Positions 27,589 to 37,811 of a stretch of 64,000 nucleotides of DNA are shown here, piece after piece (positions within the stretch are counted from its first letter, which is position 1; each line of letters starts with the position of its first letter). Both the position numbers and the translations under genes were made by a program. Below the pieces are notes generated by a model. It searched no databases. It saw only the letters and a program-made list of their open reading frames with translations, and was not told where the DNA came from. The stretch covers positions 124,001-188,000 of the forward strand of contig CANLQI010000002.1 in assembly GCA_947493325.1 (NCBI GenBank), read 5' to 3'. The DNA is from an uncultured Sphingomonadaceae bacterium. Lineage in GTDB: Bacteria > Pseudomonadota > Alphaproteobacteria > Sphingomonadales > Sphingomonadaceae.

Positions 27589-27722
27589 AAACCCGGCGGG
27601 CGTACAAACCAAAACTCACCGCGCCCCAATAAAAAACTTTGCCGCAATGCGAAACGACATATTGACGTATCGCTGTCATCTCAATAGCACAAACATGTCT
27701 AACGGTGAGGAGTAAGCCCCAG

Positions 27723-28061
27723 ATGACTTATGTGGTGACGGACGCATGTATCAAATGCAAATATATGGACTGCGTCGAAGTGTGTCCGGTGGATTGTTTT
27801 TACGAAGGTGAAAACATGCTGGTCATCAACCCCAGCGAGTGTATCGATTGCGGCGTATGCGAACCGGAATGCCCGGCCGAGGCGATTTTGCCCGACACGG
27901 AGGACGGCCTGGAAAAATGGCTGGAAGTGAACACCAAATATTCCGAAGAATGGCCGAATATCACGATCAAGAAAGACTCCCCCGAAGACGCCGACGACTA
28001 TAAAGGCGCGGAAAATAAATTTGAGGATCATTTCTCCGCCGAACCCGGGGAAGGTGATTAA
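27723..28061 (+). CDS. fdxA: Ferredoxin FdxA (4Fe-4S / 3Fe-4S)
   Basis: [55 protein letters not shown]. Confidence 0.95.
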   Translation: MTYVVTDACIKCKYMDCVEVCPVDCFYEGENMLVINPSECIDCGVCEPECPAEAILPDTEDGLEKWLEVNTKYSEEWPNITIKKDSPEDADDYKGAENKFEDHFSAEPGEGD

Positions 28062-28106
28062 AACGCCCGCTTAAGCGGCTATCCCTCTTTCAAATCATTA
28101 TTAATC

Positions 28107-28136
28107 AAAGGCCCGTAAGATAATTACAGGCCTTTA
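28107..28136 (+). terminator. Hairpin terminator downstream of fdxA
   Basis: AAAGGCC-cGTAAgataaTTACa-GGCCTTT. Confidence 0.7.
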
Positions 28137-28340
28137 TTGCTATCCATCATGGCAAGACTCGCTTTTTTGTGACGAATCTGTTACATTGGTCTTTAGGCAA
28201 GGGAAAACCGTCTCTTGCAATTGTTTTTCAGGTCGCATTCATAACATGCGGCCTATATTTGATCTTTATGAAAGGAAGCATGATCCGCTACGCGCAAGAC
28301 GCCGGATAGTTTCCACCCTCCCGAAAAGAAAGGTTTTTAT

Positions 28341-28877
28341 ATGGCTGCCAAGGCTCTGTCTTTTGACGTAGGCGATTATGTGGTTTACCCGAAACACGGC
28401 GTAGGCCGGGTTATCGAGCTGCAAAACGAAGAAATTGCGGGCATGCAACTTGAATTATACGTGCTGCGCTTTGAAAAAGAGCGCATGACACTCCGCGTGC
28501 CCACCAACAAGGTCGAAAGCATCGGCATGCGCAAACTTTCTTCGGACAAGACACTGCGTGAAGCAATGGAAACGCTGAAAGCCAAACCCAAGGTCAAGCG
28601 CACCATGTGGTCGCGCCGCGCACAGGAATATGAAGCGAAAATCAATTCGGGCGACCTTGTGTCCATCGCCGAAGTGACCCGCGACCTGTTCCGTGCCGAT
28701 GACCAGCCCGAACAAAGCTATTCCGAGCGCCAGATTTTCGAAGCGGCCTCAAGCCGCCTCGCCCGCGAACTTGCGGCGATGGAGAAAACCGACGAGCCGA
28801 CCGCGCTTGCGAAAATTCTGGAAATCCTGAACGAATGGGCACCGAAATATTATGACGTGCCAGAGGACAAGGTATAA
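28341..28877 (+). CDS. carD: CarD family transcriptional regulator
   Basis: FDVGDYVVYPKHGVGRVIELQNEEIAGMQLELYVLRFEKERMTLRVPTNK. Confidence 0.95.
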   Translation: MAAKALSFDVGDYVVYPKHGVGRVIELQNEEIAGMQLELYVLRFEKERMTLRVPTNKVESIGMRKLSSDKTLREAMETLKAKPKVKRTMWSRRAQEYEAKINSGDLVSIAEVTRDLFRADDQPEQSYSERQIFEAASSRLARELAAMEKTDEPTALAKILEILNEWAPKYYDVPEDKV

Positions 28878-28908
28878 GCCGGAACATATCCGTTAGAAAT
28901 CACCAATG

Positions 28909-28941
28909 GGCCGTTTCGAATATTCGGGGCGGCCTTTTTGC
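28909..28941 (+). terminator. Hairpin terminator downstream of carD
   Basis: GGCCGtttcgaatattcggggCGGCCTTTTT. Confidence 0.65.
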
Positions 28942-29032
28942 TCGCCGCAGTGCATCGTCTCTTGAGTTCTGAGATGGATTGCGTATTATATAGATAATAC
29001 AGCTGGGCAAGGCTTAAGATAAGGATATTGAT

Positions 29033-29776
29033 ATGCGAAATTTCAAACTGATCGGCGGACTGGGTGCAGCGGCCATGGCACTGGCGCTGAGCGGATGCAA
29101 TATATCCATGGGCGGTAATGGCGGATTTGACAGCGATAGCCCGGCGCTTGTCGGTGCAGATATCTCCGGTGAGAATTTTACCGAAGTAGCATTGCTTGGC
29201 CCCGATAATCTGATCGTCAAAAATGGCGCATTTGCTGTCACTGCCCAAGGCGACAGTGATGTACTGGAACAACTCCGCTATGAAGTGAAAGACGGCACTT
29301 TGCGTATTGGCCGCAAGGACAGCGACAGCTGGATGGGCGGCAGCTATGGCGATGCCGCCACTATCACGCTCACCATGCCAAAACTCACCGGCATTTCGGT
29401 TGCCGGATCCGGCAATGCCGATGTCGAAAGACTTGAAGGTGATAATGCCGAAATCAATATGGCAGGTTCGGGCAATCTCACGGTAAGCGCCGTGGACGCG
29501 GCGCGCGTGGAAAATAGTATCGCCGGCAGCGGTAATGTGACCGCTAGCGGCAATAGCGAATATGTAGAAATATCTATCGCCGGCAGCGGCAATTTTGACG
29601 GACGTCAGCTCAGCGCGGACACGGCGGAAGTCTCCATCGCAGGCAGCGGCAATGCCGACATCAAATCAGACGGCAGTGTCGAAGCCAGCATTATGGGGTC
29701 GGGCAATGTCAGTGTCACCGGCTCTGCCAAATGCGATTCTTCGGTGGTGGGTTCGGGTGAACTGAACTGCGGCTGA
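29033..29776 (+). CDS. DUF2807 (head-GIN domain) lipoprotein
   Basis: LALSGCN lipobox; repeated (S/N)xxGSGN motif seven times characteristic of DUF2807 beta-helix. Confidence 0.85.
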   Translation: MRNFKLIGGLGAAAMALALSGCNISMGGNGGFDSDSPALVGADISGENFTEVALLGPDNLIVKNGAFAVTAQGDSDVLEQLRYEVKDGTLRIGRKDSDSWMGGSYGDAATITLTMPKLTGISVAGSGNADVERLEGDNAEINMAGSGNLTVSAVDAARVENSIAGSGNVTASGNSEYVEISIAGSGNFDGRQLSADTAEVSIAGSGNADIKSDGSVEASIMGSGNVSVTGSAKCDSSVVGSGELNCG

Positions 29777-29797
29777 TACCCGCGGAAGGTACCGGAT

Positions 29798-31891
29798 TTA
29801 AACCCGCTCGGTCTGCGCCACCGCATCTGACGCTCTCAGCGCCGAAATAATGGCCATGAGGTGCTGTTTGTCATGCACCTCAAGGTCGATTTCGAATGTA
29901 TGGAACGGGTCATCACGGTTGGTAAGGCGCAGGTTGACGATATTCGCCTTTTGCACCGCAAAGACGCCGGTCATCTCCGCAAGCGTACCGGGGCGGTTAT
30001 AAACGATGATCCTGAGCCGCGCGGTCGCGCCGTCAGATTCGCGGCCCCATGACAGATCGACCCAGTCCTGATCTACGCCGTTGACGAGTTTCAGGCAGTC
30101 GATCGTATGCACTTCGACGCCCTCCCCAGGGTGACGTAGGCCGACGATCCGGTCCCCGGGCACGGGATGGCAGCATTCGGCCAGCTGAAACGCCACACCG
30201 GGGGTAAGTCCGCGGATAGAGATGGCGCGGTCCTGCGTAGGCCATTCGCGCTGTTCAGGATCATCGCTGGCGCTGCCCGGAACAAGTGCCTCCATGACGT
30301 CGCGGTCCGTGATTTTATTGGTGCCAATGGCATACATAAGATCTTCTTCGCGCTCGTAATCAAGACGTTTGAGCGCAGCGTTTAGAGCTTTTTTACCAAT
30401 TTTGGTGGGCAATCGTTCAGCGATTTCTTCATAGAGCTTGCGGCCAATCGCAGCCATTTCATCGCGTTCTTTATGCCTTACAAAGCGGCGTATGGCAGCG
30501 CGCGCCTTGCCAGTGACGACAAAGCCGAGCCAGCTTGATTGCGGTTCTTGCCCTTCCGATTTCAGTATCTCGACAATGTCACCATTGCCAAGCTCGGTGC
30601 GCAGCGGCACATGGCGGCCATTAATCTTTGCCCCCACTGTCATATCGCCCAGATCGGTATGCACCGCATAAGCGAAATCGACTGGGCTGGAGCCTTTGGG
30701 CAGCTGATGCAGTGCGCCTTTGGGCGTGAATACGAAAATCCGGTCCTGATACATGGCCATGCGGGTATGTTCGAGCAGTTCCTCCGCATCCTGGCTGGTG
30801 TCCAGGATTTCGAGCAGATCGCGAACCCAGCCCGCCTGCCCATCCGGTTCCAGCACGCTTTGCTTGTAGGCCCAATGCGCTGCGAGGCCAAATTCGCTTT
30901 GCTGGTGCATTTCGCGGGTGCGAATCTGCACCTCGACCCGCATCGACCCGTCATGAATGATCGCCGTGTGCAGTGAACGGTATCCGTTACGCTTGGGGGT
31001 GGAGATATAGTCCTTGAAACGGCCCGGTATCATCTGCCATTTCTGGTGGATAATGCCCAGCGCGCGGTAACAATCATCGGCATTGTCGGTAATGACCCGG
31101 AATGCGATGATATCGGTCATCTGGTCGAAACTGACATGGCGTTCCGCCATTTTGCGCCAGATCGAATAGGGGTGCTTTTCACGCCCGCTGATCTCGTTGC
31201 TCACACCCGCGGCGCTCAGTTCCTGGCCAATGGATAGCGCGATGCTCTCGACTTCAGAATCTTCCTTTTGCTTGATCTGTTCGAGCCGCGTAGTGATTGT
31301 CTGATAGGCTTCCGGTTCCAGCTGCTGAAACGCCAGAAGCTGCATCTCGCGCATGAATTCATACATGCCGATGCGTTCAGCAAGCGGCGCGTAGATGTCC
31401 ATCGTTTCGCGGGCAATGCGCCGCCGCTTTTCTTCTTTCTTGATAAAATGCAGCGTGCGCATATTATGCAGCCGGTCGGCAAGCTTGACCAGCAGTACCC
31501 GCACATCATTTGACATGGCGAGCAGAAATTTGCGCAGGTTTTCCGCCGCGCGCTCATCCTCTGTCTGCGCCTCGATCTTGGACAATTTGGTGACGCCATC
31601 CACCATCTGCGCGACTTCTTCGCCGAACAGCTTTTCGATTTCCTCCACGGTGGTCAGCGTATCTTCCACCGTATCGTGTAGCAGGGCGGTGATGATTGTT
31701 TCCTGATCGAGGTTCAGGTCAGTCATGATACCGGCGACTTCGATCGGATGGCTGAAATAGGGATCGCCGCTGGCGCGTTTTTGGCTGCCGTGTTTTTGCA
31801 CCGAAAACACATAAGCGCGGTTGAGCAAATCCTCATCCGCACCGGGATCATAGCTTTTTACGCGCTCCACAAGTTCATATTGCCGTAACAT
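29798..31891 (-). CDS. Bifunctional (p)ppGpp synthetase/hydrolase (Rsh/SpoT)
   Basis: HD domain HPIEVAGIMTDLNLD..LLHDTVEDT; synthetase RVITDNADDCYRALGIIHQKW; TGS and ACT domains. Confidence 0.95.
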   Translation of the reverse strand: MLRQYELVERVKSYDPGADEDLLNRAYVFSVQKHGSQKRASGDPYFSHPIEVAGIMTDLNLDQETIITALLHDTVEDTLTTVEEIEKLFGEEVAQMVDGVTKLSKIEAQTEDERAAENLRKFLLAMSNDVRVLLVKLADRLHNMRTLHFIKKEEKRRRIARETMDIYAPLAERIGMYEFMREMQLLAFQQLEPEAYQTITTRLEQIKQKEDSEVESIALSIGQELSAAGVSNEISGREKHPYSIWRKMAERHVSFDQMTDIIAFRVITDNADDCYRALGIIHQKWQMIPGRFKDYISTPKRNGYRSLHTAIIHDGSMRVEVQIRTREMHQQSEFGLAAHWAYKQSVLEPDGQAGWVRDLLEILDTSQDAEELLEHTRMAMYQDRIFVFTPKGALHQLPKGSSPVDFAYAVHTDLGDMTVGAKINGRHVPLRTELGNGDIVEILKSEGQEPQSSWLGFVVTGKARAAIRRFVRHKERDEMAAIGRKLYEEIAERLPTKIGKKALNAALKRLDYEREEDLMYAIGTNKITDRDVMEALVPGSASDDPEQREWPTQDRAISIRGLTPGVAFQLAECCHPVPGDRIVGLRHPGEGVEVHTIDCLKLVNGVDQDWVDLSWGRESDGATARLRIIVYNRPGTLAEMTGVFAVQKANIVNLRLTNRDDPFHTFEIDLEVHDKQHLMAIISALRASDAVAQTERV

Positions 31892-32058
31892 CACGCCAAA
31901 TGTGTTGTGTTTGGCGATGCTATGCAATCAATTTCTTGGCAAAATCACGGGATTTTTTGAGAAAACGGTGGTTTCACAAAAAATACCCATGGCGGACCGC
32001 ACATTCGCCGCATAGGGAAGGCGGCAGTGGTACGTGCGATCGCGCCATGGGTCAGGGG

Positions 32059-32092
32059 AAAACCCCGCCCGCATCGCATGAGACGGGCGGGG
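32059..32092 (-). terminator. Hairpin terminator of the 32105 gene
   Basis: minus strand CCCCGCCCGtctcatgcgatgCGGGCGGGG-TTTT. Confidence 0.7.
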
Positions 32093-32104
32093 AGAGGGTA
32101 AGGC

Positions 32105-32434
32105 TTAATCCTTGCCGTTACATTTGGCCAATGCAGCCGCGTCAAATGCTTCGCCGCGGACTTTGAATTCGGTTACGTCACCCATTTTACGGGTCAGGTT
32201 CGCACAGACAAAAGCATCGCGTGTACGTGATTTTGTGGCTTTGCAGGTCGTGTCCTTACAGTGCCACACCACGCCTTTGACAACTTTGGTGCTGTCCTTG
32301 GCCGAGCTGGCAAGCGTGGCTTCATAATATACCGTCTTGCCCGCATGGGCGGTTGTGGCCGTAAACATCGTGACCGCGCCCAGCGATGCGACAATCACGA
32401 ACATTAATTGGCGCAGGGTATTTGAGAGAGACAT
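32105..32434 (-). CDS. CC_3452-family small secreted protein
   Basis: signal peptide ...ATTAHAGKTVYYEATLAS; KGVVWHCKDTTCKATKSRTRDAFVCANLTRKMGDVTEFKVRGEAF. Confidence 0.75.
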   Translation of the reverse strand: MSLSNTLRQLMFVIVASLGAVTMFTATTAHAGKTVYYEATLASSAKDSTKVVKGVVWHCKDTTCKATKSRTRDAFVCANLTRKMGDVTEFKVRGEAFDAAALAKCNGKD

Positions 32435-32603
32435 GGGGAGGGGGGTCATCTTTTCTTTCCTTTTCAAGTTGCGCAGCACCCGGGAGAAAGGCACCGCAGT
32501 TGCGATAAATATTTAGGTTGCGAATCACTACCTAATATAATAGATTTTAAGTTGCAACCTAAAACTTAAAAAAGTTTCTGCTTTTGCGGATTATGGAGTA
32601 GGC

Positions 32604-33134
32604 ATGGATATTATGAAGAAACTGCGTGAGCCATTACACGAACTTGCCGAAAACTGCGGCCTTCCCCTCGCCCTTGAAACCATGGGCGAACGCTGGTCAT
32701 TCATGATCTTGCGCGCCTCTTTCAATGGGCTGTATCATTTTGAGGAATTTCTCGACGAGTTGGGCATTGCCCGCAATATCCTGTCCAACCGGCTCACGCG
32801 GCTGGTCGAGGGCGGCATATTAAAACGCGCGCCGTGCGCCGATGACCGCCGCAAGATTGAATACCGCCTCACCGAAAAAGGCTTGGACCTGCTGCCCGCC
32901 ATGATCGCGCTACGCCAATGGGGCGAACGCTGGGAAACCGGTGTGCCCTCCAATCCCGTGCTTGCCGATGAGCGTGACCATAAACCGATCGCACAGATCG
33001 CCATCCACGCCCATGACGGCCGCGTGCTCACCCATAACGACCTGTGCTGGATCGATGAGGATGACCTGAAAGCGTCGCAAGGCACATCAGGCGCACGAGA
33101 CGAATCGAATGTCAAAAAGTTGGCGGGAATATAA
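32604..33134 (+). CDS. HxlR-type winged helix-turn-helix regulator
   Basis: CGLPLALETMGERWSFMILRASFNGLYHFEEFLDELGIARNILSNRLTRLVEGGILKR. Confidence 0.9.
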   Translation: MDIMKKLREPLHELAENCGLPLALETMGERWSFMILRASFNGLYHFEEFLDELGIARNILSNRLTRLVEGGILKRAPCADDRRKIEYRLTEKGLDLLPAMIALRQWGERWETGVPSNPVLADERDHKPIAQIAIHAHDGRVLTHNDLCWIDEDDLKASQGTSGARDESNVKKLAGI

Positions 33135-33162
33135 ATATTTCGGGCAATAGCGGGGCTACAGC

Positions 33163-33603
33163 GTGAAATTAGAGATATCGGATCAGGGCCAACGGCTCAT
33201 ATTCTCGGGAGCATTTCTGTTTCTGCTGGGATTGGCGCAAGGTTTCGCCATCCCTTTTTTCGAAAACAGCCGTATGGCCTTGTCGGCACATCTTGCCGCC
33301 GTACAAAGCGGGATGGCATTGATGATATTCGGTATAATCTGGTCCATGCTAAGGCTTGGTAACACGCTGCGCCGCATTGCCTATCTGACTTCCATAGCAA
33401 GCATGTACCTGATCTGGATCGCTATCACATTGGCCGCCGCAACCGGCGCGAGCAATTCGTTACCGATAGCAGGCGAAGGTTATACGGCGGCCGCCACATA
33501 TGAGCTGGCCACCGATATTCTAATCTATATCGGCGCGGCATCAGGATTGGTGTCGGGCATATTGATTGTGTATGGACTGATCCGCAATGTCTCCCACTCT
33601 TAG
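33163..33603 (+). CDS. Hypothetical four-TM membrane protein
   Basis: four hydrophobic segments; no family recognised. Confidence 0.6.
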   Translation: MKLEISDQGQRLIFSGAFLFLLGLAQGFAIPFFENSRMALSAHLAAVQSGMALMIFGIIWSMLRLGNTLRRIAYLTSIASMYLIWIAITLAAATGASNSLPIAGEGYTAAATYELATDILIYIGAASGLVSGILIVYGLIRNVSHS

Positions 33604-33709
33604 CGGTTTTCATCCAGCCATATTCGTATAGGCTGCAACAACTCGCCAAGTTTGCGGGTTTCACCATCGGGCAATCCATCCTCAATATCCGCAAAAGGAG
33701 GCGCAGTGG

Positions 33710-34495
33710 TTAGCCTTTATCCAAAACCTTTTGCGCCCGCTCGCGCAAATGCTCCACGGCTTCGCCATGAATTGCCGGAGAACAGCATAATACGCCGAAT
33801 GCCTGTCCCTTGCGGCTGTTATAGTGGAACGGCTCACCCAGCGCATCGGTGACACGGCCCCCCGCCTCGCGGGCGATCAGGGCCGCCGCGCCAATGTCCC
33901 ATTCATGGCCCCAGCGCAAAGTCGCCACCAGATCCGCCTCATCCGCCGCGACCATCGCCATGCGCAGTGCGATGCTGTTGGGCTGTTCGACCATGGTCAG
34001 CATCCGGTCCATTTTCATCAAATCCGCCGCCGGCACACGCGCGCCGGCAAATTCGGTGCGCGCGCTTGCACGAATTTTGTCGCCATTGCGATAAGCACCC
34101 CCGCCTGCGCGTGCGGTCCACAGCTCTGCGCGCGCAGGAGCGCATAACATGCCAAAAAGCGGCCTGTTATTACTGATAAGTGCCACTGACACGCACCAAC
34201 CGGTCCGTCCGCGTACAAAATCGCGCGTGCCATCAATCGGATCGACCAGCCAGACGAGATCACTGTCCAATCGGACCAGATCATCCGCTGTCTCCTCCGA
34301 CAGCCAGGCTGCAGAAGGCAGCAACTTGCCCAGCTCCGTTTTCAAAAACCGGTCAACCGCAAGATCGCTTTCGCTGACCGGCGTATCATTACCCTTTTGC
34401 CAGACTTTCAGATTGCTGCCTGCCTGCGCCCATCCCGCAGCGGCAATATCACCGGCCTCACGGATGATGCGCGTCAGGGCGTCATGGTCGATCAT
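33710..34495 (-). CDS. cysQ: 3'(2'),5'-bisphosphate nucleotidase CysQ / inositol monophosphatase family
   Basis: WLSEETADD, WLVDPIDGTRDFVRGRTGWCVSVALI, WGHEWDIGAAALIAREAGGRVTD. Confidence 0.88.
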   Translation of the reverse strand: MIDHDALTRIIREAGDIAAAGWAQAGSNLKVWQKGNDTPVSESDLAVDRFLKTELGKLLPSAAWLSEETADDLVRLDSDLVWLVDPIDGTRDFVRGRTGWCVSVALISNNRPLFGMLCAPARAELWTARAGGGAYRNGDKIRASARTEFAGARVPAADLMKMDRMLTMVEQPNSIALRMAMVAADEADLVATLRWGHEWDIGAAALIAREAGGRVTDALGEPFHYNSRKGQAFGVLCCSPAIHGEAVEHLRERAQKVLDKG

Positions 34496-34501
34496 AAGAA
34501 A

Positions 34502-35854
34502 TCAGTCACCGGCAACTGTCATGCCGTCTATACGCAGGGTCGGCACATTGACCGCGCGCCGTATTTCCAGATCATCTGCCGGGACCATGGCGGCAAACAT
34601 GTCTTTCAGATTACCGGCAATGGTAATGCCGCTCACCGCCGCACCCAATTCGCCGTCCTGAATCAGGAAACCGCTCGCCCCGCGGCTATAGTCGCCCGTC
34701 ACACCATTGACGCCCATGCCGATCAGCTCATTAATATATACACCATGCTTGATATCCGCCATTAACTGCGCCGGGCTGACTTCGCCCGGAGCAATATGCA
34801 GGTTGCTGGCGCCCGTACCGGGTGAACCGGCCGCGCCGCGTGTGGCATGGCCCGTGGGGACAAGGTCCAGTTGCCGTGCGGTGGCCGCATTAAGCAGCCA
34901 TGTCGTCAACCGTCCATTATCGACAATATTGCGCGCAGATGTTGGCAATCCTTCGCCATCAAAAGACTTTGAGCGCAAACCGCGCGGCAGGTGCGGATTA
35001 TCATGCACGCTGACCGAACTGTCAAAAACCTGCGTATCCAGTGCATCAAGCAGGAAACTTGTCTGCCGGGCAATGGCCTGTCCGGAAATCGCCCCCAGCA
35101 AATGACCGATCAGGCTGCTGCCGACACGCGGATCATATATAACCGGCATTGCGCCGCTTTTGATGCTGACCGGATTCATGCGCTTTACTGCACGCGCGCC
35201 TGCACGGCGGCCAATATCGGCGGGGCTTTCCAAGTCAGCAAAATGACGCACACTGTGGCTTGCATAGTCGCGCTGCATATCACTGCCTTCGCCTGCCAAA
35301 ACGCTGGCAGAAAGGCCGTAACCCGTGCCCGAATAACAGCCATCAAACCCATGGCTGGTCGACAGCGCAACGCAGGCGCGCGCCGCACTGGCGCCGCCGC
35401 CCTCGCTGTTGGTTACGCCATCCACGGCGCGCGCGGCATCTTCCGCCTCCAACGCCATATCGCGCAGGATTTGCGGCTCAGGCTCACCGCCATCGCCCAA
35501 ATCCAAATCAGGGATCGCCCCCGTCATCAACAATTCGGTATCGGCCAGCCCTGCATAGGGATCTTCAGGCGCTGCTTTGGCCATATGTCCCGCACGCTCA
35601 ACCAGTTTTGTGAGCGCGTCATCTGACATATCGGACGAGGAAATAGTGGCTGAACGCTGGCCATCGAAATAGCGCAGGCCAATGGTTTCGCCTTCAGAAC
35701 GTTCGACATCCTCAAGCACGCCAAGGCGCATGCCGACCTGTGTCGTGGCATCACAGATATAGACTGCATCGGCTGTACTGGCCCCTGACTTTACAGCGGC
35801 TTTGACAAGTGAATGTGCGCGTTCCTGCGCTTCATTGGGAGTAAGCATGGCCAA
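34502..35854 (-). CDS. pmbA: TldD/PmbA family metalloprotease
   Basis: VIYDPRVGSSLIGHLLGAISGQAIARQTSFL, TGDYSRGASGFLIQDGE. Confidence 0.9.
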   Translation of the reverse strand: MAMLTPNEAQERAHSLVKAAVKSGASTADAVYICDATTQVGMRLGVLEDVERSEGETIGLRYFDGQRSATISSSDMSDDALTKLVERAGHMAKAAPEDPYAGLADTELLMTGAIPDLDLGDGGEPEPQILRDMALEAEDAARAVDGVTNSEGGGASAARACVALSTSHGFDGCYSGTGYGLSASVLAGEGSDMQRDYASHSVRHFADLESPADIGRRAGARAVKRMNPVSIKSGAMPVIYDPRVGSSLIGHLLGAISGQAIARQTSFLLDALDTQVFDSSVSVHDNPHLPRGLRSKSFDGEGLPTSARNIVDNGRLTTWLLNAATARQLDLVPTGHATRGAAGSPGTGASNLHIAPGEVSPAQLMADIKHGVYINELIGMGVNGVTGDYSRGASGFLIQDGELGAAVSGITIAGNLKDMFAAMVPADDLEIRRAVNVPTLRIDGMTVAGD

Positions 35855-35912
35855 GCATTACGAGGCGCCGCGGCGCACGTCAATTAGCGATAGTCATGCG
35901 GGGCGGATAGAG

Positions 35913-36314
35913 TCAGCCGAGGCTTGAAAAGCCTTTGAATATTGCCACGAGCAGGAACGGGAAACCGATGGCCGTAAGCCATATCATGATCCGATCGATA
36001 GTATATTGCCGCGCGAGTTCCTGCTGCGACCAGCCGCTTTCAATGCGGTGTTCCCAGATTTTTTCAAGCTTGCGGCATACCGGAATAATCAAACCGACAA
36101 GCACGACAAGTGCCAGATAGGGAAGCATCGATATCCCATTGTCGTGACCGCCAATGGCCTCCACCACGACAAAAATCTGCAAACCTGTGTAAGCAAGCAG
36201 CGCATAGGCAATATGGTTGCTGATCTTGCGTTGCCAGTTTGGCGTATCATCCGCGCGCGCAGCACGCTGCGCACTGTCGAAATAGCTCTCGTGCTTGTCT
36301 GCTGTTTTTGCCAT
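35913..36314 (-). CDS. Hypothetical membrane protein
   Basis: three TM segments; start assigned to MAKTADKHE. Confidence 0.6.
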   Translation of the reverse strand: MAKTADKHESYFDSAQRAARADDTPNWQRKISNHIAYALLAYTGLQIFVVVEAIGGHDNGISMLPYLALVVLVGLIIPVCRKLEKIWEHRIESGWSQQELARQYTIDRIMIWLTAIGFPFLLVAIFKGFSSLG

Positions 36315-36501
36315 TTTTACATCCCCCGGCTTTTGCCGTTTTAACCCCATCTCGATTATCAATTCTGTCATGAGTCCGTACATCGTGCAAGGGACAATTC
36401 CAGGCACGCCATATTCATGCTAACCCCCGGAAAACCTTGCTTGCTTACCGGTTATTCACACGCTACAAAGTTGCAAATCGCCACTCACTTTAGGAACAGA
36501 T

Positions 36502-37794
36502 ATGGCCTCCAACCTCCAATCCCGATTGAAGCTGCCATGCGGCGCTACGCTTAAAAACCGCATCGCAAAAGCCGCTATGACAGAGGGACTCGCCGATGCT
36601 GAAGGCGTGCCTACCAAGGCACTCGAAAATCTTTACCGGCTATGGTCGGACGGCGGTGCAGGTCTGCTCCTTACCGGCAATATCATTATCGACCGCGACC
36701 ATTTGGAACGGCCCGGCAATGTCATTATACACGGCGAACCCGATGCAAAACTGGCGGCGGCGCTGAAAAACTGGGCCAAAGTGGCAACCCGGGGCGGCAA
36801 CGGATTCTGGGCGCAGCTTAGCCATGGCGGACGGCAGGTCATGAAAATTGTTAACCCTTCACCCAAAGCCCCCTCGCCCGTGCAGCTGGGTCTTCCCGGC
36901 GGACAGTTTGGCGAGCCAGTGGCGCTTACGGCCGAAGAGATAGAGGAACTGGTCGAACGCTTTGCCATTGCGGCGGGCGCGGTCAAAAAAGCGGGCTTCA
37001 CAGGCGTGCAAATTCATGCTGCGCACGGATATCTGCTATCCTCCTTCCTCAGCCCGCGTGCGAACCAACGCGATGATGCATATGGGGGCTCTCTGGAAAA
37101 CCGGGCGCGGATGCTGCTGGGTACAGTGGCCGCTGTCCGCAAAAAGGTCGGCGCGAAATTCCCGGTTGCGGTCAAGCTCAACAGCGCGGATTTTCAGCGC
37201 GGCGGCTTTGCATTCGAGGACAGCCTGCAGGTTGCGCAATGGCTTGAAGAGGCTGGCGTTGATTTGATCGAAATAAGCGGCGGCAACTACGAACAGCCCA
37301 AACTGCTTGGCATTGAGGGCATGGAAGAAGAGGCCAAGCAGAATGTCGCGCCCTCTACCGCCGCCCGCGAAGCTTATTTCGTTGATTTCGCGCTCGCCAT
37401 GCAGGAAAAAGTGCAGATTCCGCTCATGGTGACAGGTGGTTTTCGCAGCCGTGAAGCGATGGACTATGCGCTGAGCCGCGGCGCGGCGGACGTGATCGGC
37501 ATTGGCCGCCCGATGTGTACCATGCCTGATGCGCCGAAACAGCTGTTTGATGGCCTCACCAAACTGCCCACGCATGAAAACGAGCTGCAGTTCATCCCCG
37601 ACTGGCTGGGCTTCCTCAAGCGCATTCAGGCACTGAAAGCGCTGGACGGGTTTGCCGTGCAATACTGGTATTACGGACAGCTCTATGCGCTTGCGGAAAA
37701 AGGTGTGAAAAATGAAAAGCTCACCCCGTTCAAAGGCTTCCGCGAAGTCGAGATGCGCAACCGCACACTAATGAAAGCGCGCAAGGCGGGATAA
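36502..37794 (+). CDS. NADH:flavin oxidoreductase (Old Yellow Enzyme family)
   Basis: LKNRIAKAAMTEGL, GFTGVQIHAAHGYLLSSFLSPRANQRDDAYGGSLENRARM. Confidence 0.92.
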   Translation: MASNLQSRLKLPCGATLKNRIAKAAMTEGLADAEGVPTKALENLYRLWSDGGAGLLLTGNIIIDRDHLERPGNVIIHGEPDAKLAAALKNWAKVATRGGNGFWAQLSHGGRQVMKIVNPSPKAPSPVQLGLPGGQFGEPVALTAEEIEELVERFAIAAGAVKKAGFTGVQIHAAHGYLLSSFLSPRANQRDDAYGGSLENRARMLLGTVAAVRKKVGAKFPVAVKLNSADFQRGGFAFEDSLQVAQWLEEAGVDLIEISGGNYEQPKLLGIEGMEEEAKQNVAPSTAAREAYFVDFALAMQEKVQIPLMVTGGFRSREAMDYALSRGAADVIGIGRPMCTMPDAPKQLFDGLTKLPTHENELQFIPDWLGFLKRIQALKALDGFAVQYWYYGQLYALAEKGVKNEKLTPFKGFREVEMRNRTLMKARKAG

Positions 37795-37811
37795 CACCCG
37801 AATCTAATCGT

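Noticed and set aside
29400-29770. Repeated GSGN-coding units resembling a repeat array
   Set aside because: Units are degenerate, coding and in frame in DUF2807; no direct repeats with unique spacers, so not CRISPR.
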